Origin: JBDRRP01 sp964446485
GTDB lineage: Bacteria > Desulfobacterota > Desulfobacteria > Desulfobacterales > JBDRRP01
Reading direction: 5' to 3'
DNA length: 64,000 bases
Assembly: GCA_964446485.1 (NCBI GenBank)
Contig: CAYUOU010000009.1
Coordinates: forward strand, 8,538 to 72,537
The notes beneath the pieces were generated by a model. It had not been told where the DNA came from. It made no database searches and saw only the letters and a program-made list of their open reading frames with translations. Shown here one piece after another: positions 24,291 through 32,769 of the stretch; the first letter of the stretch is position 1, and every line of letters begins with the position of its first letter. A program made the position numbers and the translations under genes.

Positions 24291-25325
24291 TCATGCGGCC
24301 AGCGCCTTGAATATGGCCTGAGGCACCGTTGACAAGGCCACGACGGTAGTCGTAGCGCCCATTTTGATGGCTTCCTTGGGCATGCCGAAAACGATACTGG
24401 TGGCCTCGTCCTGGGCCATGGTCTGGGCGCCGGCATCCTTCATGGCCAGTAAACCCTTGGCGCCGTCGGCCCCCATGCCCGTCAGCACCACCCCCACGGC
24501 GTTTTTACCGGCCACCTTGGCAACGGATTGAAACAACACGTCCACGGCCGGCCGCTGGTAATGCACCCGGGGGCCGCTTTTGATGGCCACGAGGTACTGT
24601 GCCCCGCTGCGCCGAAGCACCATGTGGTAGTTGCCCGGGGCGATGAGGGCCACTCCCGGCACCACAGGGTCGTTGTCCCGTGCCTCCCTGACCTCCAGCT
24701 GACAGATCTCATTAAGGCGTTGGGCGAAGGAATGGGTGAAATTCTCCGGCATGTGCTGAACTATGACGATGCCCGGTGTGGTGCCCGGCAGGGTGCGCAG
24801 CACCGATTCGATGGCCTTGGTGCCGCCGGTGGAGGCGCCAATGGCGATGACTTTGTGGGTGGTCTGGGTCAAGAGCTGTGCGGCGGGGATATTGCTCTGG
24901 GATTCGGGGGTCGGGGCGGCCTGGTATTTTTTGAGGTCGGCGGCTGCCGCCGCCCGGATGGCCCTCGCCAAGTCGTTGGCGATGTTTTGCGTCGAATACG
25001 ACGCCCCCGGTTTGCAGAGCACCTCAACCGCCCCCAAGTCCAGTGCCTTCATTGCAATCTCGCTGTTTCGGGGAGTGAGCGAGCTGAGGACCACCACCGG
25101 CATGGGATAGTGCCGCATGAGTTTCGCCAGAAAGGAGAGCCCGTCCATCCGCGGCATCTCCATATCGAGAGTGATGACGTCGGGCTTGAGCCTGACGATC
25201 TTTTCCCGGGCCACATACGGATCGACGGCCGTATCCACCACATCGATGTCACCGAATCGGTTTAACTCCTCGGTCATCTTCTTTCGGACCACAGCAGAGT
25301 CGTCAACGATTAACACCCGTATCAT
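24291..25325 (-). CDS. cheB: Chemotaxis protein-glutamate methylesterase CheB
   Basis: The 344-residue protein has a receiver domain (phospho-acceptor D54 in ITLDMEMPRMDG) linked to a methylesterase domain with the catalytic Ser in IGASTGGTKA, His in QHMPENFT and Asp in LTGMGADGAKG. It removes methyl groups from, and deamidates, chemoreceptors. Start ATG 25325 begins MIRVLIVDDS after AGGAG; an 8-codon longer frame exists. No cheR is present in this window, so the matching methyltransferase is elsewhere. Confidence 0.96.
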   Translation of the reverse strand: MIRVLIVDDSAVVRKKMTEELNRFGDIDVVDTAVDPYVAREKIVRLKPDVITLDMEMPRMDGLSFLAKLMRHYPMPVVVLSSLTPRNSEIAMKALDLGAVEVLCKPGASYSTQNIANDLARAIRAAAAADLKKYQAAPTPESQSNIPAAQLLTQTTHKVIAIGASTGGTKAIESVLRTLPGTTPGIVIVQHMPENFTHSFAQRLNEICQLEVREARDNDPVVPGVALIAPGNYHMVLRRSGAQYLVAIKSGPRVHYQRPAVDVLFQSVAKVAGKNAVGVVLTGMGADGAKGLLAMKDAGAQTMAQDEATSIVFGMPKEAIKMGATTTVVALSTVPQAIFKALAA

Positions 25326-25364
25326 AATTGTCTTTTCTCCTCGCCACATCCTGCGGCAATTCGG

Positions 25365-25829
25365 TTAACCCGGGAGGTCGCCGTCGCTGAACAGGTAAAG
25401 ACTGAGAAAGCCCTCGTCCAAGGTCAAGCCCGCAACGGCGATGGCCGCGGCGGCATCGCCCGCATAGGGGCCTTCTGTCAGCTGAGGGGTGGAAATATTG
25501 AAAACGGCTTCGGCGCCGGCAATGGCCGGCAGCACGTTGCCGCAAATAATGTTGAGCGCCTCTTTCAACGCGTCACGCTGTTCTTCTTCGGAAATCGTTT
25601 CCGCTTCGTCGAGGCCCAGCATATTGGCGGCCAGCTCTGAGAGCCCTTCCGCGCCAAACTCCATTACCAGCGAGCCAGAACAGGGGCCGGAGAAATCGGC
25701 GCTCACCGTGATGCGTTCCGCATCGGCAAATTGGGTTAAATCTTCTTCGGACGCTGCAAAAATGAAAGCCAGCTTTTCCAGCGTGTCAATGGTCTCTTCG
25801 ACAAGGATCTGCACTACCCGCTCATTCAT
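25365..25829 (-). CDS. CheX/CheC-family chemotaxis phosphatase
   Basis: The 154-residue protein matches CheX-type proteins that dephosphorylate CheY-P. The key element is DALKEALNIICGNVLPAIAG, in which Glu and Asn supply the catalytic pair; it is preceded by FSGPCSGSLVMEF and MLGLDEAE. Only one ExxN-type site is visible, as in CheX rather than the two of CheC. It overlaps cheY by 8 nt, fitting a function coupled to that gene's product. Confidence 0.85.
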   Translation of the reverse strand: MNERVVQILVEETIDTLEKLAFIFAASEEDLTQFADAERITVSADFSGPCSGSLVMEFGAEGLSELAANMLGLDEAETISEEEQRDALKEALNIICGNVLPAIAGAEAVFNISTPQLTEGPYAGDAAAAIAVAGLTLDEGFLSLYLFSDGDLPG

Positions 25830-26211
25830 GGCTTTCTCCCATGCCGGTCAGGCGGTAGATGGTGTCGCGAATTTCCTCGGGCGTGAAGGGCTTGTGGACA
25901 AAGGCCGCGCCCATTTTCCGCAGCCGGGCGATGCGGGTCTCACTCCCCTCGGTGGAAATCACCACCACCGGTATGTCTGCGGTTTCCTGTGCCGCCCTCA
26001 TCCGCCGAATCATCTCTTCACCGTTCATGACCGGCATGTTGATGTCCACGAGGACAAGGTCGATCCAGTGTTCCCCAAGGGCGTCAAGCCCCTCCTGCCC
26101 GTTGCCGGCCTGGACGACTTCCCCCAGCGGGACTTGGGCCATCTTCATGGTTTTCAGCACCATGGACCGCATGACCTTGCTGTCGTCTACAATGAGTACG
26201 TTCAACGCCAT
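25822..26211 (-). CDS. cheY: CheY-like single-domain response regulator
   Basis: The 129-residue receiver has the acidic pocket VDDSK (D9, D10), the acceptor D56 in LVLVDINMPVMNG, the Thr/Ser in VVISTEGSE and the Lys in FVHKPFTPEE. It has no output domain, so it probably binds the FliM switch to reverse rotation. It lies between an HDOD gene and cheX. A sigma-28-like element sits just upstream, inside the HDOD gene. Given two receiver-only or receiver-linked proteins in this window, which one is the true motor CheY is inferred from context. Confidence 0.92.
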   Translation of the reverse strand: MALNVLIVDDSKVMRSMVLKTMKMAQVPLGEVVQAGNGQEGLDALGEHWIDLVLVDINMPVMNGEEMIRRMRAAQETADIPVVVISTEGSETRIARLRKMGAAFVHKPFTPEEIRDTIYRLTGMGESHE

Positions 26212-26221
26212 GATTTACCTC

Positions 26222-27088
26222 TCAACCGTCTTCCTTACCCAAGGTAAGTTTATCGGCCAGTTCGTCGATCCATTTCAACGTCTCACTGGCCACAATCTCC
26301 AGATGTCGTGTCTTCAACCCCAGCCGCTCAACGGCGCCCGGCGCGGGGGCGCACAGCAGGCCGTCTTTGCCGATGCCCACCCCGATCATCCGACACAGGA
26401 CATTGGCCACGTGAACCAGATCGATCATGGTGTCCGCAGGGTCGACAGCGTCGGGGCGATGATGATACCGAACGGCATCGATAATGCGCTGAGGAAACGA
26501 CCATGCCTCAAGGATTCGTGCGCCGGTCTCGGCGTGATCGATGCCGAGAATCTGTTTTTCCGTTTCCTGAAACTCTTGTTCCGCCTCCGAGACGTCGCCC
26601 GCCATTTCCGCCTGACCCTGCTGGATAAAGGCGCCCAAGACCAATTTGCCCACGTCGTGGAGGAGCGCGGCCGTGAATATTTCTTCTTCCGGCGCCAATC
26701 CCAGAGCCCGCACGAGCCCTTCGGAGGCGACGGACACAGCGATGGAATGTCGCCACAGGTCGCCGGCGCCCATATCGTAGCCGTGAACACCCTGGTTCAT
26801 AATGGTGCTCATGCAGGTCGCCATCACCATCTGCACCAGCTGTTTGGTGCCCAGCATGACGATGGCCTGGCGCAGGGAACCGATCCGCTGCGCGAATCCG
26901 AAATAGGAGGAATTGGCCAGGCGCAAAACGCCGGAAGTCAGACCCGGGTCATAACGCAGCACGTCTTCGATTTCGGCGGCGGTGATCTCGGGGTCGTCCA
27001 GCATGGTGAGCAGCCGTGCGGCCGCACCCGGCATGCTGGGAAAGGACTCCACGGAGGCCAGGATGTCTGCGATGCGGTCACGGCTCAT
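26222..27088 (-). CDS. HDOD-domain signalling protein
   Basis: The 288-residue protein carries an HDOD domain over about residues 15-215 (LASVESFPSMPGAAARLLTML, DPGLTSGVLRLANSSYFG, AALLHDVGKLVLG). HDOD proteins resemble HD phosphohydrolases but usually lack catalysis and act in signalling. Here a LLHDVGK motif is kept, although the full HD ligand set is not obvious. The ATG at 27088 overlaps the cheD stop (ATGA) and has GGAG upstream. Its position between cheD and cheY ties it to the chemotaxis operon; its target is unknown. Confidence 0.88.
   Translation of the reverse strand: MSRDRIADILASVESFPSMPGAAARLLTMLDDPEITAAEIEDVLRYDPGLTSGVLRLANSSYFGFAQRIGSLRQAIVMLGTKQLVQMVMATCMSTIMNQGVHGYDMGAGDLWRHSIAVSVASEGLVRALGLAPEEEIFTAALLHDVGKLVLGAFIQQGQAEMAGDVSEAEQEFQETEKQILGIDHAETGARILEAWSFPQRIIDAVRYHHRPDAVDPADTMIDLVHVANVLCRMIGVGIGKDGLLCAPAPGAVERLGLKTRHLEIVASETLKWIDELADKLTLGKEDG
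26250..26276 (-). promoter_or_regulatory. Possible sigma-28 promoter inside HDOD gene, upstream of cheY
   Basis: On the minus strand, GAAA, 15 nt, then GCCGATAA. The -10 is a perfect FliA match and the -35 has 3 of 4 bases. The expected start lies near 26242, about 30 nt before the cheY ATG. The sequence also encodes the C-terminus of the HDOD protein, so a chance match is possible. Confidence 0.45.
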
Positions 27089-27558
27089 AACGCATTCTCC
27101 TTGCCACCGCTGCTGATCGTCACCTGACCGGTGCCCATGTCGAAATAAACCGTCCGGCTCTGGGTGCCGCCGCAATCTTCGGCAGCCAACATCACGTTGT
27201 TTTTCCACAAGAGTTTTTTCATGAGCGTGTGGTTGCGCTCACCGATCTTGAACATCTCGTTCTTTCCCAGCGGATTGCCGCACCCAGCGGCCTTGACCAC
27301 CAGATGCTGCTTCTGGGCACCCAGATCGTAAAGCTGCCGGAACAGTGTCGGCACGCCGGTGTCCACGAACATATACGGGTTGGCCGCGGCTTTTTCCTTG
27401 TTGATTTTAGACAGCGGGAGCATGGCATGGAGCAGGCCGCCGATCTGCAGCACCGGATCCCAGACCGTCAGTCCCAAACAACTGCCCAGCGCATGGGTGA
27501 CCAACATGTCGCCGTTCTTCCCAATTTTCATGTCACTGACGACAACAACATGTTTCAT
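27085..27558 (-). CDS. cheD: Chemoreceptor glutamine deamidase CheD
   Basis: The 157-residue protein converts specific receptor Gln to Glu. The catalytic residues T21, C27 and H44 lie in THALGSCLGLTVWDP and GGLLHAMLPLS, at the same spacing as the Thermotoga enzyme. Other family marks are YMFVDTGVPTLFRQL and KAAGCGNP. CheD often pairs with CheC/CheX; here a CheX gene lies three genes downstream. It overlaps the HDOD gene by 4 nt and is 70 nt after cheA. Confidence 0.95.
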   Translation of the reverse strand: MKHVVVVSDMKIGKNGDMLVTHALGSCLGLTVWDPVLQIGGLLHAMLPLSKINKEKAAANPYMFVDTGVPTLFRQLYDLGAQKQHLVVKAAGCGNPLGKNEMFKIGERNHTLMKKLLWKNNVMLAAEDCGGTQSRTVYFDMGTGQVTISSGGKENAL

Positions 27559-27628
27559 TGGTGGTATCCGTTCATTGTTGACCCCTGCTGTGCTTCGCCC
27601 TCACGGTCCGTGCCGTGGGGTGCGACCG

Positions 27629-30241
27629 TCAGGCGACCTGTTGCGCCAGCGCGTACTGCATGTCATCGTCTTCGAAAGCGTCATCGCTGTTGGCGAACCT
27701 CACCAGGTTGCCCACATCCAAGATCAGCCCCACCCTGCCGTTGGGCATGATTGCCCCGCCGGAAATACCGGGAATATCCTGCATGGTGTCACCGAGGGTC
27801 TTGATCACCACTTGTTGACGGCCGATCAGTTCATCGATGACAAACCCGGCCTGGTGGTTGTCATCTTCCACGACCACGACCAATTCTTTGCTGCGCTCCG
27901 TGGCATCAGTGGGGATATTGTACAAAGAGGCCAGCCGGAAAAGGGGGATCAACCGCCCCTGCAAGTGCAGCATCTGCCCCTTGTCCATGACCGTCGAGAT
28001 ATCCTCGGGCGCCGGTTTGATGGAGCGGATGATGGACACCGTCGGGATCACGTAACGATCCTTGCCCACCCGCACCACCATGCCGTCGATAATGGCCAGG
28101 GTGAGGGGCAAACTCATTTTGAACACGCTGCCTTGGCCGGGTCTGGAATTGATCTCCACCTGGCCCCGCAGCGATTCGATGTTTCTTCTCACCACGTCCA
28201 TGCCAACGCCGCGTCCGGAAACATCCGTCACTTCTTTGGCGGTGGAGAATCCGGCTTCGAAAACCAGGTTGTATATTTCCCTGTCGCTGAGACCGGGGGT
28301 TTCAGACACCAGCCCGCGTTCCCGGGCCTTCTGGAGGATGGCGTCCCGGTCCAGGCCTTTGCCGTCGTCGCGGATCTCCACCACCACCCGCCCTGCCGAA
28401 TGGTAAGCCAGAAGCTGCACGGTGCCGCTTTCCGATTTCCCGCTGGCCGTACGCACATCCGGCGGCTCGATGCCGTGGTCAACGGCGTTTCTGACCATAT
28501 GGACCAGGGGATCACTGATCACGTCAACCAGGTTTCGATCGATTTCGGTATCTTCTCCTTCGGTGTGGAAGGCAACCTTCTTACCGATCTTTTTTGAAAG
28601 GTCCCGCACCAGCCGGGCCATCTTGTTGAAGGTCGCTTTGAGGGGCACCATCCGCATGGACATGCTCATGTCCTGCAGCTCCCGAATGATCTTGGTGGAA
28701 TGGGACACCTTTTTTGCCAATTCGTGGTTCTGCCCCTGATTGATGACGTCGTCCTGAGCTACCATGGAGTGGGCGATGACGAGTTCCCCCACCATGTCGA
28801 TGAGGCGATCCAGCCGCACCGTGCTGACCCGGACGGAGGCATCCACCGTGGCACCCCCGCTTTTGATCTTTCGCTGGGCGCGAAGCGCCTGCCCCACCGC
28901 CTTGACCGTGGCGGCCCTGCTTTTGACAAGACAGGCGCCGATGGGTGCGCCACCGCAACCCTCGACGGCCGCCTCCACGGTGTCACGATCCGCCTTGCCT
29001 TGGGCCACCAGCAGATCGCCCAGACGCGGCGGCTCCATGTCATCGATCTCATCGGAGACGCCGGCGGCCTCCGGATCGGCCAGAACCCGCATCAGTTCAT
29101 TATATCCTTCCGGCTTGACGAGCGGCCCGCCGCTGGCCAGCGCTGCCTGCACCTGGCCGACGAGTTCCTTGATCATGTCCAACGCACGAAGGCTCAAATC
29201 GGCATACCCGCCGCTGTAGCGAATTTCCCGGTCGCGGACACGGCTCAGCAGAGATTCAGCGTGGTGGCCCATTTCCGCGATGAGGGTGAGTTCCATGAAT
29301 GCCGCCGTTCCTTTGACCGTGTGAAAGGCCCGAAACACCGTACCCACGGAGTCCATATCTTCGGGATCGTTCTCAAGGGCAAGCAGGGCGTCCTCGGCTT
29401 GGGCGATGAGATCCGTCCCTTCGGCAATGAACTCCCCGATGAGTTCTGCATCCACCTCTTCAGGCATGTAATCCGCCGGGTCCTCGATGACCGGCGCCGA
29501 CGACACATCGGCGCCCTTTGCCGCCGAAGCGTCCTGATCCCTCGCGGGGGCGGCCCCTGCCGGAGGCGACGGCGGACACGTCCCTCTCCCGTCGGGGGAT
29601 TCGACGGCCACCATGGCCTGTTCGATGATTTCTCCCACCTCGAGGAGCACCGTGCCCGCATCTGCTTCTTCGCTGCCGAGAAGATCCCGCAATCGGGAAA
29701 CCGCCATGCGCACCATATTGGCCGGCATGGGTTCCAGTTCCCCCCCGTCGGAAACCCGCTTCAGCGTGTCGGCCAGGGTGCCGATCTCGTCCCGATCTTC
29801 GGGCTCCAACTGGATCAGCAGGGCCGCGGCGTCATGCAGCGTGACCGGCGCATCAGCGCCTTTGGAATCATCGGGCGCATCCAGCGGCGGCACGTCTCCG
29901 GCACCGTCGGTGGCGGCGGCGATGGCTGCGGCGGCTGCCGCGAGGCCGGTTTTACCGGAAACCGGATCGTCGAGCGACGCGGCGGCCGCATCCATGGCAT
30001 CGGCCAGCGCGGCAGCCACGGCAAAAAGATCGGTCACGGACTTATGGGCAATCACCCTGACGGCGTATTCTGAAGATGCCAGCACGTCTACCACCGGCGA
30101 CGCCTCCTCCGGCAGCGCCGCTCGTATCTCTTGAACGGTGCCGTAGATGGCGCTCCAGCCCGGTGCATCATTGAGGCTGGCAGCTTCGATGTTCTCAGCC
30201 AATTCCTGGAGGCGCGCTATGGAAGTATCAACATTCGGCAT
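27629..30241 (-). CDS. cheA: Chemotaxis histidine kinase CheA
   Basis: About 870 residues. The P1 domain holds the phospho-accepting His in FRAFHTVKGTAAFM (about H307). Then come the dimerisation helices with RLDRLIDMVGELVIAHSM, the kinase domain (DPLVHMVRNAVDHGIE N-box, GKGLDRD, GRGVGMDVVRRNIESLRG) and the C-terminal CheW-like P5 domain (VIPTVSIIRSI). Before P1 there are about 250 residues of acidic, Ala-rich sequence not found in enteric CheA. ATG 30241 is chosen because AAGGA lies 9 nt before it; ATG 30247 is an alternative. It phosphorylates CheY and CheB. No cheW or receptor gene is in the window. Confidence 0.96.
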   Translation of the reverse strand: MPNVDTSIARLQELAENIEAASLNDAPGWSAIYGTVQEIRAALPEEASPVVDVLASSEYAVRVIAHKSVTDLFAVAAALADAMDAAAASLDDPVSGKTGLAAAAAAIAAATDGAGDVPPLDAPDDSKGADAPVTLHDAAALLIQLEPEDRDEIGTLADTLKRVSDGGELEPMPANMVRMAVSRLRDLLGSEEADAGTVLLEVGEIIEQAMVAVESPDGRGTCPPSPPAGAAPARDQDASAAKGADVSSAPVIEDPADYMPEEVDAELIGEFIAEGTDLIAQAEDALLALENDPEDMDSVGTVFRAFHTVKGTAAFMELTLIAEMGHHAESLLSRVRDREIRYSGGYADLSLRALDMIKELVGQVQAALASGGPLVKPEGYNELMRVLADPEAAGVSDEIDDMEPPRLGDLLVAQGKADRDTVEAAVEGCGGAPIGACLVKSRAATVKAVGQALRAQRKIKSGGATVDASVRVSTVRLDRLIDMVGELVIAHSMVAQDDVINQGQNHELAKKVSHSTKIIRELQDMSMSMRMVPLKATFNKMARLVRDLSKKIGKKVAFHTEGEDTEIDRNLVDVISDPLVHMVRNAVDHGIEPPDVRTASGKSESGTVQLLAYHSAGRVVVEIRDDGKGLDRDAILQKARERGLVSETPGLSDREIYNLVFEAGFSTAKEVTDVSGRGVGMDVVRRNIESLRGQVEINSRPGQGSVFKMSLPLTLAIIDGMVVRVGKDRYVIPTVSIIRSIKPAPEDISTVMDKGQMLHLQGRLIPLFRLASLYNIPTDATERSKELVVVVEDDNHQAGFVIDELIGRQQVVIKTLGDTMQDIPGISGGAIMPNGRVGLILDVGNLVRFANSDDAFEDDDMQYALAQQVA

Positions 30242-30284
30242 GGTCATTCGTCCTTGTCATGTGGAAATTACGATGGATGCCCAT

Positions 30285-30785
30285 TCAATAGATCCCGTTC
30301 AACACACGGCCGGTATGCCCGCCCCGGGCGAATCGCCCTGATCGCTGATAGACGGTCTGAGGATTAAACAGGTGGTTCAGCAATCGCATGGCACCACCGA
30401 CCCATGAGATGGAATGACTGAGCAGTGAAGCGTTCTCGGCGTTCAAGTCCTTGACGCGCCCAAGCGCTGTCAGCAGCGTTTCACGGCATTGCCGCAACCG
30501 GTGGGCGGCCGGAGGGTCAAGGCGCTGGACCAGATTTGAAAACGCCACCGGCCCCTGGGCGTTGAACCACTCTCGATGAATGGTCTGGACCGTATTCAGG
30601 CGATGGCGCTCGAGCTGAGAAATGACGGTGACCAGCTGCTCCTTTTTGGACCTAGCGGTGTGAAGGTCCGCTAAATTCGAAGCGACGGCCGCGGCCTTTT
30701 CCTCGCCCAATACGTCGGCCATTTTCAGATAGGCGGCCGTTTCCTGGTCCAGGATCTCGATCAACGCGTCAACGTGTCCGTCCAT
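30285..30785 (-). CDS. flgN: Flagellar export chaperone FlgN-like protein
   Basis: The 166-residue helical protein has the FlgN pattern: an N-terminal LIEILDQETAAYLKMADVLGEE, a long coiled-coil, and KDLNAENASLLSHSISWVGGAMRLL, then a C-terminal tail with NPQTVYQRSGR. FlgN chaperones FlgK and FlgL to the export gate. It sits directly after flgM, the standard flgM-flgN order. Sequence conservation in this family is low, so the call relies on the helix pattern plus neighbours. Confidence 0.85.
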   Translation of the reverse strand: MDGHVDALIEILDQETAAYLKMADVLGEEKAAAVASNLADLHTARSKKEQLVTVISQLERHRLNTVQTIHREWFNAQGPVAFSNLVQRLDPPAAHRLRQCRETLLTALGRVKDLNAENASLLSHSISWVGGAMRLLNHLFNPQTVYQRSGRFARGGHTGRVLNGIY

Positions 30786-30828
30786 GGGGGGCCTCACCGA
30801 GCCTTGGAATTCGTTGCAACAGAACCGT

Positions 30829-31134
30829 TTAAGCCATCTGGTTGAACACCGATTCCGTGATCATCTTGAAGGCGATGCCATCGCCATTGACCGAATACGT
30901 TCCGGCGGCCATCTGGCGCCGGATCCGATGCACTGTTTCCTTGCGTACATCGGGAAGCGATTCGACCTGTTGACGGGCGTCATGAATTTCTCTTGCCTTG
31001 GGCGAGAGCACCACCTTGTCGCCACCGCTGGGTGCAGCGGGCCGGCGGCGGTGGCCCGCAGCCCCGGCGGTGGCAGGGGTCGAGGGTGTGTAGGAATCGA
31101 TGGCGTCCGATATCGGTTTTCCGTTTATTTCCAT
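30829..31134 (-). CDS. flgM: Anti-sigma-28 factor FlgM
   Basis: The 101-residue, mostly unstructured protein has a C-terminal FliA-binding region: DKVVLSPKAREIHDARQQVESLP, then KETVHRIRRQMAAGTYSVNGDGIAFKMI. FlgM holds sigma-28 inactive until the hook is finished and it is secreted. It overlaps the flgJ gene by 10 nt. The partner sigma factor FliA is encoded at 36976-37722. Confidence 0.94.
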   Translation of the reverse strand: MEINGKPISDAIDSYTPSTPATAGAAGHRRRPAAPSGGDKVVLSPKAREIHDARQQVESLPDVRKETVHRIRRQMAAGTYSVNGDGIAFKMITESVFNQMA

Positions 31135-31595
31135 GGGGCACCTCTTCTGTGGTGGAGTGCATCGGCACCGTTTGGCAAGGCCGTCGACACCGCTCCGTCC
31201 ATATTCTGCATAGGATGCTCACTGGCGTTATCGGTCACCCCGGAGGAAACCTTTAATGGTAACGGGGCCGCGGGCGCCGGTTGGGCGAGATGGGCCATGA
31301 GCATGCGTGCCAGCCCCAGCCCCCCGCCCCTGGCCACGACCCGCGACAATTCCGCGTCGTGCATGGCTGTAAACATGTCTTCGGCGTTGCTTTTCCCGAA
31401 GAGCCCATCTTTGGGAATGGTCCGACGCATCTGCTTCAACAGTTGGTTGATGAATAACGATTCCATCTCCTGGCAAACGCGGTTCAGCGCTTCCGGGGAT
31501 TTGGAGGGGGCGCCCCGCATCGAAACGCGCGCCTCTTTTCTCAGGCTGTCCGTGAGGACGGCGTCAATGGTCAGCGGATAGGCAGAGGTGTCCAT
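31125..31595 (-). CDS. flgJ: Rod-binding protein FlgJ (N-terminal domain only)
   Basis: The 156-residue protein matches the rod-scaffold half of FlgJ: EMESLFINQLLKQMRRTIPKDGLFGKSNAEDMF, then MHDAELSRVVARGGGLGLARML. The C-terminal muramidase domain of enteric FlgJ is absent, which is common outside gammaproteobacteria and implies that a separate enzyme opens the peptidoglycan. It shares one base with the end of flgI and overlaps flgM. Confidence 0.92.
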   Translation of the reverse strand: MDTSAYPLTIDAVLTDSLRKEARVSMRGAPSKSPEALNRVCQEMESLFINQLLKQMRRTIPKDGLFGKSNAEDMFTAMHDAELSRVVARGGGLGLARMLMAHLAQPAPAAPLPLKVSSGVTDNASEHPMQNMDGAVSTALPNGADALHHRRGAPWK

Positions 31596-32749
31596 TACAT
31601 GATCTCCAGCCGTGCCTGCAGGGCGCCGGCTTGCTTGATGGCCTGGAAAATGGCGATGAGGTCTCTGGGCGAGACGCCCAGCGCATTCAGTGCCCTGACC
31701 ACGTCTCCGATATTCACCCCCGGCTCCACGAGAAAAATGGGGGATCGTTCCTCGGCCACCGCGATGTTGGATTCCGGAGACGCCACGGTTTGGCCGCCGC
31801 GGGAAAACGGCAGGGGTTGGCTGACCTCAGTGGTCTCGCGGATTTGAATGCTCAAGTTGCCATGGGCGATGGCAATGGTGGAAAGCCGGACATCGGCACC
31901 CATGACGACGGTGCCGGTGCGCTCGTTGATGATCACCCGGGCGGAGTTGTCGGGACTGACTTCCACATTCTCCACCAGGGTCACCAGCGAGACGGGATTG
32001 TCGCGATAAGGGCCCGGGATCACCACATTGATGGTGCCGCCGTCCGGCGTGCTGGCGAAACTGCCCAGCAGGGCGGCGTTGATGGCCGCCGACACCCGGG
32101 CGGCGGTGGTGAAGTCCGGCCGGTGGAGACCGAAAGTCAGGGTGTCATCCTTGGAAAAGGAGGTCTGCACCGACTGCTCGACCACTGCGCCATTGACCAC
32201 ACGCCCCACGGTGGGAAAGTTTTTCTGAATGCCGCCGCCGGACTTGCCGGTGGCTTGGAATCCGCCGGTACTCACCGGCCCCTGGGCAATGGCGAAAATG
32301 CGGCCGTCAGCGCCTTTAAGGGGCGTGTAAATCAGGGTGCCCCCCTGGAGGTTCTTGGCGCCGCCGATGGCGCTGACCAGAACGTCGAGCCGGCTGCCGA
32401 CCACGGAAAACGGCGGCAGCTCGGCCGTCACCATGACGCTGGCCACGTTGTCGGCCTCGATATCCCGCGGCTGTATGGTGACGCCCATTTTTTCAAGCAT
32501 GTTGCTCAAGGTCTGAACGGTCATTTCGGCGCTGCCGTCGCCGGTGCCGTCCAGGCCGATCACCAGGCCGTAGCCCACCAGCTGGTTGGCACGCACCCCC
32601 TTGAGATCGGCCATGTCCTTGATGCGCATCGCCTGAACCGGTGCGCTTAGGTGCGCCATGACGGCCATCGAGACACAGAGAACGATGCCCCGCGAACGGG
32701 TGGACATGGCCGTACGAATTCGCAGCAGCAGTGTTACAGTTGAGATCAT
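31595..32749 (-). CDS. flgI: Flagellar P-ring protein FlgI
   Basis: The 384-residue periplasmic protein forms the P-ring bushing in peptidoglycan. An N-terminal signal (IVLCVSMAVMAHLSAPVQA) is followed by the conserved MRIKDMADLKGVRANQLVGYGLVIGLDGTGD, then AINAALLG, VIINERTGTVVMG and ALNALGVSPRDLIAIFQAIKQAGALQ at the C-terminus. Start ATG 32749 has AGAGG upstream; the frame is open 11 codons further. Its presence confirms a Gram-negative flagellum. Confidence 0.96.
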   Translation of the reverse strand: MISTVTLLLRIRTAMSTRSRGIVLCVSMAVMAHLSAPVQAMRIKDMADLKGVRANQLVGYGLVIGLDGTGDGSAEMTVQTLSNMLEKMGVTIQPRDIEADNVASVMVTAELPPFSVVGSRLDVLVSAIGGAKNLQGGTLIYTPLKGADGRIFAIAQGPVSTGGFQATGKSGGGIQKNFPTVGRVVNGAVVEQSVQTSFSKDDTLTFGLHRPDFTTAARVSAAINAALLGSFASTPDGGTINVVIPGPYRDNPVSLVTLVENVEVSPDNSARVIINERTGTVVMGADVRLSTIAIAHGNLSIQIRETTEVSQPLPFSRGGQTVASPESNIAVAEERSPIFLVEPGVNIGDVVRALNALGVSPRDLIAIFQAIKQAGALQARLEIM

Positions 32750-32769
32750 GGGAAGCCTCTTCTCACCCT

